NCBI RefSeq assembly: GCF_013408295.1
Contig: NZ_JACBYQ010000001.1
Location: 1,302,001-1,366,000, forward strand
Direction: 5' to 3'
Source of the DNA: Psychromicrobium silvestre
GTDB lineage: Bacteria > Actinomycetota > Actinomycetes > Actinomycetales > Micrococcaceae
Length of the DNA: 64,000 bases
In this document: positions 1 to 6,759 of the stretch, one piece after another
How positions within the stretch are numbered: the stretch's first letter is position 1
How the letters are laid out: the number at the start of each line of letters is the position of its first letter
Made by a program: the position numbers and the translations under genes
Notes under the pieces: model-generated
What the model was told of the DNA's origin: nothing
Seen by the model: only the letters and a program-made list of their open reading frames with translations
Databases searched by the model: none

Positions 1-91
1 CCGGTAGGGCTAGGCCTATCGAGAGGGTCAGGGAGGCAGTTGTCGCTGCCGCGAACAAAGCCAGGGCACGCAGAATAATTGGTTTTCTCAT
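1..91 (-). CDS. N-terminus of a secreted or membrane protein (partial)
   Basis: An ATG at 91-89 on the minus strand opens a frame that stays open to the window edge. It reads MRKPIILRALALFAAA then a Thr/Ser/Leu-rich hydrophobic run. A short basic start followed by about 20 apolar residues is a typical Sec signal peptide or first membrane anchor. An AGGAATGG ribosome-binding site lies about 10 bases upstream. Only 30 codons are visible, so the mature protein and its function cannot be told. The gene is divergent from the MepB-like gene at 226. Confidence 0.55.
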   Translation of the reverse strand, partial: MRKPIILRALALFAAATTASLTLSIGLALP

Positions 92-225
92 TGAAGTTCG
101 GTCCATTCCTCGTTGAATTGACTGCTGCTTTCAATCAGTAAGTTACTCAGCGGAGCCTACCGGCAAGTGTCCTCGGGGTAAACAGCCAGGGTTTCTTAGT
201 CTCAGCACCCGACTAGACTTCTCAG

Positions 226-771
226 ATGAAGAATCTAAATCCTGTTACGACTCATTTAGCTCTTCATCCCGAACTGGAGTTCTGCTCTCGGGAGGTATTT
301 CTGCCGCTGGGCCTGGATTGTTCAGAGGTAGTTCCCGACCCTGAAGCACGCGAATATGCGGGTCACACCTTGCGGCTAGGGACCAAGCAGGTGGTTTTTC
401 GCGTCGCGAAAACGACCCCGACCAAAGCGGGTCAATTCGTCACCCTTTGGCAACGATCCGTCAATGGACCGATCCGCCCCTTCGGGGAGGCTGGACGCTA
501 CGGCCTGTTCCTGGTGGCCGCGCGCCACGACGAGCGCAGAGGGCTTTTCATTTTCTCAGCCGAAGCATTGGAGGGAGCCGGGGTTCTCAGCGTCGCGGGG
601 CGGGAAGGGAAACGTGCTTTCCGGCTCTACTCCCCTTGGGACACAGACCTAAACCGGCAAGCACAGCGGACGCAGCGCTGGCAGGCAGAGCATTATCTGG
701 ACCTTCCGCTGGGCGAAGCTGACCTTGCATCGACCGGTAGGGCTCGGACCTTATTCTCTGCGGTCCGATAG
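226..771 (+). CDS. MepB-like family protein
   Basis: A 181-residue cytoplasmic protein with no signal peptide or membrane segment. The central part resembles the MepB family, named after a gene next to the staphylococcal MepA multidrug pump: a KQVVFRVAKTTPTKAGQF strand, FVTLWQR, GPIRPF, a LFIFS strand, GAGVLS, and the closing GKRAFRLYSPWD. MepB itself has no proven biochemical role, so no reaction is assigned. Length is close to that of other members. The start ATG at 226 is the first in the frame; no strong Shine-Dalgarno site is visible. It stands alone in the accessory left end and is not obviously in an operon. Family recognition is from sequence pattern memory. Confidence 0.7.
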   Translation: MKNLNPVTTHLALHPELEFCSREVFLPLGLDCSEVVPDPEAREYAGHTLRLGTKQVVFRVAKTTPTKAGQFVTLWQRSVNGPIRPFGEAGRYGLFLVAARHDERRGLFIFSAEALEGAGVLSVAGREGKRAFRLYSPWDTDLNRQAQRTQRWQAEHYLDLPLGEADLASTGRARTLFSAVR

Positions 772-939
772 TCTCGCGACGGCGAGCTAACTTTCGCGCC
801 TTAGCCGCCCGCCGTCGTCGTTCCCTCCATGACGGTTCGTTGACCTCCACTGAAATTTAGGTTCGAAGCTTGAGCTAAAGCATCTGAACAGACACATCAG
901 CTGAAAGGAACAGGCCATGACCACGCAGACCATCACCAT

Positions 940-1434
940 GTGCAACTCTTTGCGGACGCCTGGAACAACCCACATTTCACCCGATACGAAATCCCCGGCG
1001 TAGACCTCAACAGGGTTCTTGCTAAGGAGTACGGCCTGGTGATCGAGCAGATTCACCTGGATCACCTTCGGCAGGTAGCTACCTCGATAGAGGCGGGCCA
1101 GTACCCCGACCGGAACGGCAAGATACACCACCGAGGCGAAGGACAGCCGATCTTCCATATAGTGCACTCGGTTGCCGGCTCCGAAAAGCAACTACGCAAT
1201 CAATGGTTCATTGTGCACGAGACCGAGAAACCAGAGCCCCTCCGGATCGTGCCCTTCGAGGAAATGGCTCGCAGACACCGGCTTCCCAGATACCTGGAGG
1301 TTTACATCCAGCGGCACCTGGGCATCAAACTCAGTCGAAATGACAGCTCAGAGCCACGGCGACAACCATCGCGTGGTTGCCACCTCAGGCACAACGAACT
1401 GAATTACTTCCCTAGTTTGGAAGCCAACTGCTGA
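940..1434 (+). CDS. hypothetical protein, start region possibly frameshifted
   Basis: A 164-residue frame beginning at GTG 940, without recognised domain. The body (EIPGVDLNRVLAKEYGLV... FHIVHSV... QWFIVHETEK... IVPFEEMARR) looks like genuine protein, soluble and mixed charge. The start is odd: a good AGGA site precedes an ATG at 917, but that ATG reads MTTQTITM in another frame and stops after 28 codons. A two-base difference near 938-940 would fuse it to this frame. The last ~30 residues are low quality and their codons run antisense into the end of the broken WXG gene at 1404-1716, suggesting the real C-terminus was lost. It may be a decaying gene. No function proposed. Confidence 0.4.
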   Translation: MQLFADAWNNPHFTRYEIPGVDLNRVLAKEYGLVIEQIHLDHLRQVATSIEAGQYPDRNGKIHHRGEGQPIFHIVHSVAGSEKQLRNQWFIVHETEKPEPLRIVPFEEMARRHRLPRYLEVYIQRHLGIKLSRNDSSEPRRQPSRGCHLRHNELNYFPSLEANC

Positions 1435-1716
1435 TCGACGGACCCCAAGGTCTGAGCAGCATGACGCAGGTAAGCCGCTAGGCCTTCCAAACCACTCACG
1501 GCTTGCTGTGCACCCTGAGTAAACTGAACATACTCGACCTCAAGCGCCTTCGAAGAGCTATCGGTCACATAGTCGGAAGCGGCCGAGGACTGAATCTAAC
1601 GTCGCAACTCAGAAAGCTTCTCCCCCAATCAGTACGCCGTTATCCAACTGAGTACCGGCCGCTTCCAGCTCACCATAAGAAACATTCAAAACGTCGTCCA
1701 ACAACACATCCTTCAC
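1404..1716 (-). pseudogene. broken ESAT-6/WXG100-like protein gene
   Basis: Reading the minus strand from GTG 1716 gives VKDVLLDDVLNVSYGELEAA then GTQLDNGVLIGG, after which the frame fails. Skipping one G in the run at 1622-1626 restores EKLSELRR, then a TAG at 1598-1596, then IQSSAASDYV to a TAA at 1406-1404, ending ASKLGK. The restored product is about 103 residues, all helical, with small-residue-rich heptads like WXG100/ESX secreted proteins. It starts 11 bases after the stop of the immunity-like gene and has the same orientation as the toxin locus, so it was probably the last gene of that operon. One frameshift plus one nonsense codon make it non-functional as read. A sequencing error could explain the frameshift but not both lesions. 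Confidence 0.6.
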
Positions 1717-1729
1717 ATCGATTACTTGC

Positions 1730-2167
1730 TTATGGAACCTGAAACTCTTCGATACGCGCGTCGGTCAGGTCAAACTCTTGGAGGAATACCAAGGCGCGCT
1801 CGCTAATGATCAATCGCGCCCGACCGGGTTCAAAGAAAAAGTCATCCTGAGCGAATGTTCCTTTTATGTCTAGCCAGACGAGCTCCGGAATCTCCACATT
1901 TTTTTCTCGCATCGCTCGCGTACCGTTCTCGGAGATGCTGAGGTACATGTCTTTGAGTTCAAATCCAGTCAATCCGCTGTTGGAGAGGCTGTCGGCCAGT
2001 CGACGAGTGACGGCGAATCCTGGAGTCGTGGTGACGATATCGTTTCCGCTCCAGTCCTCGAGCACCATATGCAAGGTCTCAAGCTTGCGATTATCGGACC
2101 CCTCAACGTATTCCGTCATGTCTCCTTGACTCGCGTCAACGACGGGACGAACTAGATAGAGACTCAT
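1730..2167 (-). CDS. putative immunity protein of the WXG toxin locus
   Basis: A 145-residue acidic soluble protein starting MSLYLVRPVVDASQGDMTEY, only 4 bases after the stop of the nuclease toxin gene. Position, size and acidity fit the immunity protein of a polymorphic toxin pair, which binds and blocks the nuclease in the producing cell. The C-terminal pattern (TFAQDDFFFEPG, ARLIISERALVFLQEF) recalls Imm11/DUF1629-type immunity proteins with a conserved late '(L/V)(I/V)(I/V)SER' strand-helix. That family match is from memory and is not certain. No signal peptide. Probably translated with the toxin from one mRNA. Alternative: an unrelated conserved hypothetical. Confidence 0.6.
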   Translation of the reverse strand: MSLYLVRPVVDASQGDMTEYVEGSDNRKLETLHMVLEDWSGNDIVTTTPGFAVTRRLADSLSNSGLTGFELKDMYLSISENGTRAMREKNVEIPELVWLDIKGTFAQDDFFFEPGRARLIISERALVFLQEFDLTDARIEEFQVP

Positions 2168-2171
2168 GGCT

Positions 2172-3716
2172 TCACTTTACTTTCGGGTTGAACTGGTCGC
2201 CGTACTTCTTATCCAAATAGACCTTAAAGTCAATCACAGCTTCCGGCGTGATGACGCTTGGCGGATGTGCTTCATAGAAGTCATCCCATTCGTCACGAAT
2301 GGCTTTGAGGTGGACTGCCGAGTTCACCTCAATCGGGATGCCTCGAAGGTTGAACAGCGAGTTAAGTTGCTCCTTCGTGAAGAGGCCTGGGTATTTCTTC
2401 AGGACCTGTTGTTCGATGGCGTGGTGTACCCAGGAACTTGCCGGCACGGTCGGGTTGGCTTCGAAGAAGGTTTTTCGGTAATCAACGCGGAAGGGTCCGC
2501 CGAAGGCTGGACTGCTGATAGTGACTTTACCTAAGTCTCCGGCGGCGTTCGCGGCCGCCGCCGCTTCGGCGCCTTTCAACCCGGTGGTGATTTTGCCTAG
2601 TCCGAAGGGGAGGAAGCCTGCTGCGAGGTCGGCACCAAAATGATTGACTTTACCCCCGTTAGCCGCGGCGTCGATACCTACACTGACGCCAGTGTTCACG
2701 GTCATGCTCGTGGTGAGCTTCACCCACGCCGGCGCTTTCGACCCGAGGTAAGTAATGTTTTTGATGACAGCGAGTTCCCTGACTAACGCCGTGGTCCTGC
2801 CAATAGCCGCCGCGGCGGAACTAATCCGCCCTGCGATAGAAGCCGCGGTGGCACCCACCCGGGTAATGATCCCAGCCACCCTGGTACCAGCCAGGGCGAT
2901 CCGCCCCACCACCGCAACATTACCCACAACCTCAGAAGCACCCACCGTGAACACCGCTAACAGGGCCGCCCCAGCCTCAAACGCGACCGTAAACGCCAAC
3001 AACTCAGCAAGTTCAGTCCGGATAGAGTTATGAGCCTCATCCAAACCAGCAGCATAAGAATCACACGCATCACCAATATCCGTGCAGTGCTGCGCAGTCT
3101 CTTGCACGAAGGCTTTGAACTCACCCAGTTTGGTCAAAATCAGGTTCAGATCCGGTGTAACCAAAGACAGCAAAGGGGTTTGAGCGTTACCAAGACGATC
3201 AGCCACAGAGTTCAGATCATTACCTGCCTGCTTCCAAGCACCAGCAGCCTTACGTAACCTGTCCGGGTCACCATTAGGCCAAACAGCCCCGCAGACCGAC
3301 TGGATCCATTCCCACCCTTCCGGTAACCCCATCGACTGCCCCACAGCAGAAGGCACCATGGCAGAACACCCCATAGAAGCATCAGAAATATCCGCACTAA
3401 CAGCTGCCATCCCCATCGGCGACCTACCACCGGAAGCATAATGCTCCGCGTCAGCCCACACATTCGCCGTATCCGCCAGCCTCTTAGCCAGAACACCACA
3501 CCCTGTCCTAGCAGCGCTGATACCCATCACAACGTCTTGAGCTGCGGGGTTGTACTCACCCGCGAACCTGATCCCGCCGTCGTCATTCCCGGCCATCGTC
3601 TCCGTACCCGCCAACCCGGCAAGTAACGCAGAGTGAACCTGATCAACGCCGTGCTGAGCCAACACCAAACCTTCAGCAGCCTCCACATAGGACGCTGTCC
3701 TGACGAGCAGGCGCAT
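2172..3716 (-). CDS. type VII-secreted polymorphic toxin with C-terminal HNH-type nuclease domain
   Basis: 514 residues. Residues 1-240 are long helices with a WXG-like trafficking module (WVHH-free, Ala-rich, LGNAQTPLL, AQHCTDIGDACDSYAAGLDEA). Residues 240-390 are a Gly/Ala/Val-rich hydrophobic stretch that could help membrane passage. The last ~100 residues form the toxin: SWVHHAIEQQVLKKYPGLF, a NLRGIP motif, HLKAIRDEWDDFYE and the final KKYGDQFNPKVK. This pattern is what I recall from HNH/endonuclease VII-like tips of Rhs and other polymorphic toxins; His-His would bind metal. The likely role is DNA cleavage in competitor cells. It lies 2 bases after a WXG100 gene and 4 bases before a likely immunity gene. 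No signal peptide, as expected for a type VII substrate. Confidence 0.8.
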   Translation of the reverse strand: MRLLVRTASYVEAAEGLVLAQHGVDQVHSALLAGLAGTETMAGNDDGGIRFAGEYNPAAQDVVMGISAARTGCGVLAKRLADTANVWADAEHYASGGRSPMGMAAVSADISDASMGCSAMVPSAVGQSMGLPEGWEWIQSVCGAVWPNGDPDRLRKAAGAWKQAGNDLNSVADRLGNAQTPLLSLVTPDLNLILTKLGEFKAFVQETAQHCTDIGDACDSYAAGLDEAHNSIRTELAELLAFTVAFEAGAALLAVFTVGASEVVGNVAVVGRIALAGTRVAGIITRVGATAASIAGRISSAAAAIGRTTALVRELAVIKNITYLGSKAPAWVKLTTSMTVNTGVSVGIDAAANGGKVNHFGADLAAGFLPFGLGKITTGLKGAEAAAAANAAGDLGKVTISSPAFGGPFRVDYRKTFFEANPTVPASSWVHHAIEQQVLKKYPGLFTKEQLNSLFNLRGIPIEVNSAVHLKAIRDEWDDFYEAHPPSVITPEAVIDFKVYLDKKYGDQFNPKVK

Positions 3717-3718
3717 GA

Positions 3719-4015
3719 CTAGACCCAGCCCTGTTTGATCGCATCAGAGGCCGCAGCGTATTGATGTTTGGCGTTAGCGACCCAATTCGTGAAATGCTCC
3801 ACCTCAGCCGCCATCGCCTGCTCCTCCACCTGCCACCTATTGATCTGGGCAGTAAAAGCCGTAGAAGCCTGACCATCCCAACCAGCAGCCACCCCAGTAG
3901 CACGATTACTGACCTGCTCATGAAGATCCATCGCATACACCGTAATCGCAGCCAACTCCTCCAACAAAGCAGCTATCTGGACATCGTCAGCTTCAAACGT
4001 GGCGCCCATTACCAA
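3719..4015 (-). CDS. WXG100 family type VII secretion target
   Basis: 98 residues, two predicted helices joined by the hallmark turn GWDGQAS (W-x-G) near residue 46, then a helix ending AIKQGWV. Members of this family form helical-hairpin dimers and are exported by EssC/EccC-type ATPases, often as chaperone-like partners of a larger toxin. It directly precedes the nuclease toxin, so the two may be co-secreted. The start could be ATG 4015 or the internal ATG 4009; the latter makes a TAATG stop-start overlap with the upstream gene and gives a 96-residue product. Same operon as its neighbours. Confidence 0.85.
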   Translation of the reverse strand: MVMGATFEADDVQIAALLEELAAITVYAMDLHEQVSNRATGVAAGWDGQASTAFTAQINRWQVEEQAMAAEVEHFTNWVANAKHQYAAASDAIKQGWV

Positions 4016-4398
4016 GCCACCGGAACATTCCCACCACGCGAGGTAGCAGAAGACGCTGATGGTGAAGATGTAGTGGGTGCGGGCGGTAACCCCGCCAGGG
4101 CAGACGTGTTCTGCGCAGCAGCGGTGAGTTCTTTCTCGCTGACCTCATACGCCCCGGCACTCACCCCCGCAAAAGACGCTAAACCATTCAACGCTTCCCA
4201 CACACCCTGAGCACCCCGAAACCACTGATCAAAAATGCCAGAAACCTCCTCAGAAGCAACACCAGTCCACGAACCACCCAAAACCTGCCCCGCCCGCCGC
4301 TGCGCGGCAACCACACGACGCTCCAACTCGGCTGCATGCTCAGCAAGAGTTCCAGAGAACCCACGCAAAGCAACAGAATCAACCCGCAAACCCGACAC
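4009..4398 (-). CDS. WXG100-like type VII secretion protein
   Basis: About 129 residues from GTG 4398 (VSGLRVDSVALRGFSG), containing the W-x-G turn GGSWTGVASEEV and a second helix FDQWFRGAQGVWEALNGLA, then a Ser/Thr/Pro-rich tail. It resembles ESX/WXG100 proteins and is the first gene of the four-gene minus-strand toxin operon. An upstream in-frame ATG at 4452 would add an 18-residue hydrophobic stretch (LLMIFVLGVWL), but these proteins lack signal peptides, a GGGGGTG-type site precedes the GTG, and the extension is AT-rich promoter-like DNA, so the GTG is preferred. It probably pairs with the WXG100 protein next to it as a heterodimer; that is inferred. Confidence 0.7.
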   Translation of the reverse strand: MSGLRVDSVALRGFSGTLAEHAAELERRVVAAQRRAGQVLGGSWTGVASEEVSGIFDQWFRGAQGVWEALNGLASFAGVSAGAYEVSEKELTAAAQNTSALAGLPPAPTTSSPSASSATSRGGNVPVAW

Positions 4399-4794
4399 CA
4401 ACCACACCCCCAACACAAAAATCATCAACAGCATCTTGTTAGTCAACAACATATATTAAATGCCTGGATTATCACAACATCTCTGACAATTCAAGGAAAC
4501 CCAGCAGCTCAACAATGACCTCGCCTGAGCATTAGTGTTGGCTTCTCAACTGACCTACCGGCATAAGTAGAAACCGGGAGGGCTCACACAGAACCACCAG
4601 CACATAGGACCGCAGGGGGTAGATGAGGCAAGGCGGTGGTGATCAAGCTAAGCAAGTAGGGCAGGACTTGCAGAAGCATCGCAAAAAATCTTTCGGACTG
4701 GCGGATTTATCACCTTGCCACTGCAGCCGCCTATTAGATCTAATAGGCGGCTGCATGATCCAACAGCCTCGGCGAAACCAGGGTCAGCTGAAGC
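4399..4794. other. gene-free stretch between toxin operon and NAD(P)-binding protein gene
   Basis: About 396 bases with no supportable gene. The left part (4430-4560) is AT-rich and probably holds the toxin operon promoter. The middle (4620-4720) can be read as short broken peptides on both strands and may be a scar of a lost gene, but no transposase motif is recognised. A perfect 34-bp palindrome sits at 4722-4755. The composition differs from the core genes to the right, so this looks like the boundary of the accessory island. Confidence 0.45.
4722..4755. repeat. perfect 34-bp palindrome
   Basis: The left arm TGCAGCCGCCTATTAGA is followed directly by its exact reverse complement, with no loop and the centre AGATCT. 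It lies 40 bases past the stop of the NAD(P)-binding protein gene on the minus strand. As RNA it would form a 15-17 bp hairpin with no U tract on either side, so it is a poor intrinsic terminator. A dimeric protein site, a cruciform, or a residue of a mobile element are other options. Confidence 0.8.
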
Positions 4795-5526
4795 TTAGTT
4801 CTGGGCGGCGCGCACCTGCGCGAGCGTGGTTGTTCCATGCTGCGCCCCTTCGCGGCTCACCAGCGAATTCTCCGCAAGTGCCGTGCCAAAGTAGGTAGCT
4901 TCCGAGTCCACCGTAATAGTGGCACCTTCACCGCGAATCTCGCGGGCGACCTCGGCGAAGCTACGCACCTCCGGGCCACCGATTTCGCTGGCACCATTGA
5001 GGGGCTCGGAAAGCGCGACAGCCGCGACATAGTCAGCCAGGTCTGCGGCCGCGAGCAGTTCGAGATTGGCATCCGGTACTCGAATTGTCCCGTCCTGGGT
5101 CACCGAATCAATGATGGTGTCGGCGAACTCTGCGAATTGGGTTGCCTTGACGATGCTGTAGGACAGCCCGGCGGACTCGACCAACTGCTCCTGCGCGATC
5201 TTGGCGCGTAGATAGCCGCTATCGGGCAATTCGTCCGCACCGACAATCGAGACAATGACGAAATGAGCAGCCCCGGCTACCTTGGCGGCCGCAATCAGGT
5301 TCCTGGTCGCCGTCGTGAAGTAGGTCATGACAGCCTCAGCATCGAAGGCCGGGGAGTTTGAAACGTCAATGACGAGGTTGGCACCAGCCAACGCAGAGTC
5401 AAGACCTTCGCCGGTGACCGCGTTGACGCCCGTGCTGGGTGCGGCCGCAATCACCTCGTGTCCAGAAAACCTTTGCTGCAGCAAGCTTCCCAGCCGACCA
5501 GTCCCGCCGATGATCACGATCTTCAT
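4795..5526 (-). CDS. NAD(P)-binding NmrA/SDR-like protein
   Basis: 243 residues opening MKIVIIGGTGRLGSLL, the GxxGxxG dinucleotide-binding turn of atypical short-chain dehydrogenases. Then come VIDVSNSPAF, AAHFVIVSIVGADE and SGYLRAKIAQEQLVES with the Y-x-x-x-K pair, followed by SYSIVKATQF and a C-terminal substrate-side domain. The arrangement is that of NmrA-like or NAD(P)H-binding sugar epimerase-like proteins. Substrate is unknown; some relatives act as redox sensors or quinone reductases. It is divergent from an Rrf2 regulator with a dyad between them, so the regulator likely controls it. ATG 5526 is preceded by an AAGGAAAAG ribosome-binding site. Confidence 0.85.
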   Translation of the reverse strand: MKIVIIGGTGRLGSLLQQRFSGHEVIAAAPSTGVNAVTGEGLDSALAGANLVIDVSNSPAFDAEAVMTYFTTATRNLIAAAKVAGAAHFVIVSIVGADELPDSGYLRAKIAQEQLVESAGLSYSIVKATQFAEFADTIIDSVTQDGTIRVPDANLELLAAADLADYVAAVALSEPLNGASEIGGPEVRSFAEVAREIRGEGATITVDSEATYFGTALAENSLVSREGAQHGTTTLAQVRAAQN

Positions 5527-5559
5527 AACTTTTCCTTCAATTCAACTCGAATAATTTAA

Positions 5560-5580
5560 CTCGGATACATTGTGTCCGAG
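5560..5580. promoter_or_regulatory. operator-like inverted repeat between NAD(P)-binding gene and Rrf2 gene
   Basis: CTCGGATACATTGTGTCCGA and one further base form a near-perfect 21-bp dyad (arms CTCGGATACA and TGTGTCCGAG, one mismatch each side of the centre). Part of it recurs at 5588-5594 (TTCGGACAT). It sits in the 97-bp divergent promoter region, a usual place for an Rrf2 family site that controls both its own gene and the partner. Binding is inferred. Confidence 0.6.
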
Positions 5581-5623
5581 ACACTATTCGGACATCACCA
5601 TCCGTGTCAACTAGGGTGGAGAA

Positions 5624-6103
5624 ATGCGGATGTCCAGCGGCGTTGAGTGGGCAGTACATTGCTGCGTAGTGCTGTCCTTGGCCGAGCATCCGGTGCCCAC
5701 CGCCCGACTGGCACAACTGCACGACGTTTCGACCAGCTACCTGGCAAAGCAACTACAAGCTCTCTCCGGCGCCAAGATCATCCGGCCCGCACAGGGCGGC
5801 AGCGGCGGCTATCTGCTAGACCGCCCCGCCGAGCAGATCACCGTGCTCGATATTGTCGAAGCCATCGATGGACCAGGCCCAACCTTCATCTGCACCGAGA
5901 TCCGCCAGCGCGGTCCATTGGCGGCGACAGCCGATCAATGCAATAAGCCATGCGCGATTACCCGTGCCATGGCTACCGCCGAACAAGCCTGGCGCGAGGC
6001 GCTTCGCGCCAGCTCAATTGCCGACCTAGCCAGCCAGGTCAATACGGATTACGACAGCGACATCCTGGGCCCGGTTAGCCAATTCATCGCCCAACGTGGC
6101 TGA
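5624..6103 (+). CDS. Rrf2 family transcriptional regulator
   Basis: 159 residues. N-terminal winged helix (residues 5-75): EWAVHCCVVLSLAEH, LAQLHDVSTSYLAKQLQALS as recognition helix region, then GGSGGYLLDRPAEQITVLDIVEAIDGP, the family signature wing and dimerisation helix. Cys residues in FICTEI, QCNKPCAI lie where IscR/NsrR-like members bind an Fe-S cluster or sense oxidants, so redox or NO sensing is plausible. Divergent from an NAD(P)-binding protein with a dyad between them. ATG 5624 follows a GGAGAA ribosome-binding site; an internal ATG two codons later is a less likely start. Confidence 0.9.
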   Translation: MRMSSGVEWAVHCCVVLSLAEHPVPTARLAQLHDVSTSYLAKQLQALSGAKIIRPAQGGSGGYLLDRPAEQITVLDIVEAIDGPGPTFICTEIRQRGPLAATADQCNKPCAITRAMATAEQAWREALRASSIADLASQVNTDYDSDILGPVSQFIAQRG

Positions 6104-6139
6104 ACCACGCAACTCAGCAAACCCGTCAAGGCGGATCGC

Positions 6140-6448
6140 TTAACCTCGGCCGTGGTAATTTCCGACGACCTCAGCAGCCGCCGGAGCTGGCATCGTGGTC
6201 ACCCGGCTAGCGATATCGCGGCCGAAGTCTTGGAAAGAGGAAAGTTTCGGAATGGGATTGGAACCATCGGGGGTTTCCGCGGATGACATGTGCACGAAGG
6301 TGACGCCGTCCTCAAGACACATCACCTGATAATCGATGTTGTCGGGCTGTTCGGTTTGGAGCTGGGCGAAGACAGCCTCGATCAGACGAATGTGCTCGGC
6401 CTTGGACTGCGGGTTCACCGTGTAGGTGACAACGACGTTGTTCAACAT
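6140..6448 (-). CDS. small dimeric alpha/beta-barrel-like hypothetical protein
   Basis: 102 residues from ATG 6448 (MLNNVVVTYTVNPQSKAEHI). The pattern strand-helix-strand-strand-helix (VVVTYTV, EHIRLIEAVFAQLQTEQ, IDYQVMCLEDGVTFVHMSS, FQDFGRDIASRV, AAEVVGNYHG) resembles ABM/antibiotic-biosynthesis monooxygenase-fold or EthD-like proteins, which are ferredoxin-like dimers. No catalytic residue can be named, so function is open. A longer frame exists upstream but runs through the tRNA terminator hairpin and is not credible. Monocistronic, minus strand, downstream of the initiator tRNA. Confidence 0.7.
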   Translation of the reverse strand: MLNNVVVTYTVNPQSKAEHIRLIEAVFAQLQTEQPDNIDYQVMCLEDGVTFVHMSSAETPDGSNPIPKLSSFQDFGRDIASRVTTMPAPAAAEVVGNYHGRG

Positions 6449-6498
6449 AGGGCAAGTGTCCCACGGGGAGCAGCCTAGGAAGTGATAACGCTTAAAAC

Positions 6499-6540
6499 AA
6501 AGTGGTCCCGACCTGCATTTCTGCTGGTCAGGACCACTTT
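6499..6540 (-). terminator. Rho-independent terminator after initiator tRNA
   Basis: Arms AAAGTGGTCC and GGACCACTTT flank a secondary GACC/GGTC pairing and a small loop. On the minus strand the stem is followed by GTTTTAA, a short U tract. It lies about 28 bases past the 3' end of the tRNA, and likely ends that transcript. Confidence 0.75.
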
Positions 6541-6567
6541 CTGCGCACATTCACAGTGCAACTTTCG

Positions 6568-6641
<74 letters not shown>

Positions 6642-6691
6642 GCGCTAGATCAACATTACCGGCCAGGTGCCTCAGAACCAAATCGGGCCCT

Positions 6692-6751
6692 GCGAGTGCA
6701 CACTTAACGCCGATGTTATAGGCATCGGATGGGCGTTAAGTGTGCACTCGC
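6692..6751. repeat. 60-bp inverted repeat with 20-bp perfect arms
   Basis: Arms GCGAGTGCACACTTAACGCC and its exact complement are separated by 20 bases that carry their own CCGATG/CATCGG pairing. The element lies 9 bases beyond the stop of the UPF0182 gene and may end its transcript, but no U tract follows on the minus strand and the symmetry is stronger than a terminator needs. It looks like a palindromic intergenic unit (REP/BIME-like); only one copy was noticed in this window. Confidence 0.75.
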
Positions 6752-6759
6752 GGCAGATC

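Noticed and set aside
787-1191. Minus-strand 134-codon frame
   Set aside because: Antisense to the unknown plus-strand gene; hydrophobic stretches are not arranged like real helices and no start site is seen.
1503-1742. Plus-strand 79-codon frame
   Set aside because: It is the reverse of the broken WXG-like gene, whose helical pattern is much more protein-like.
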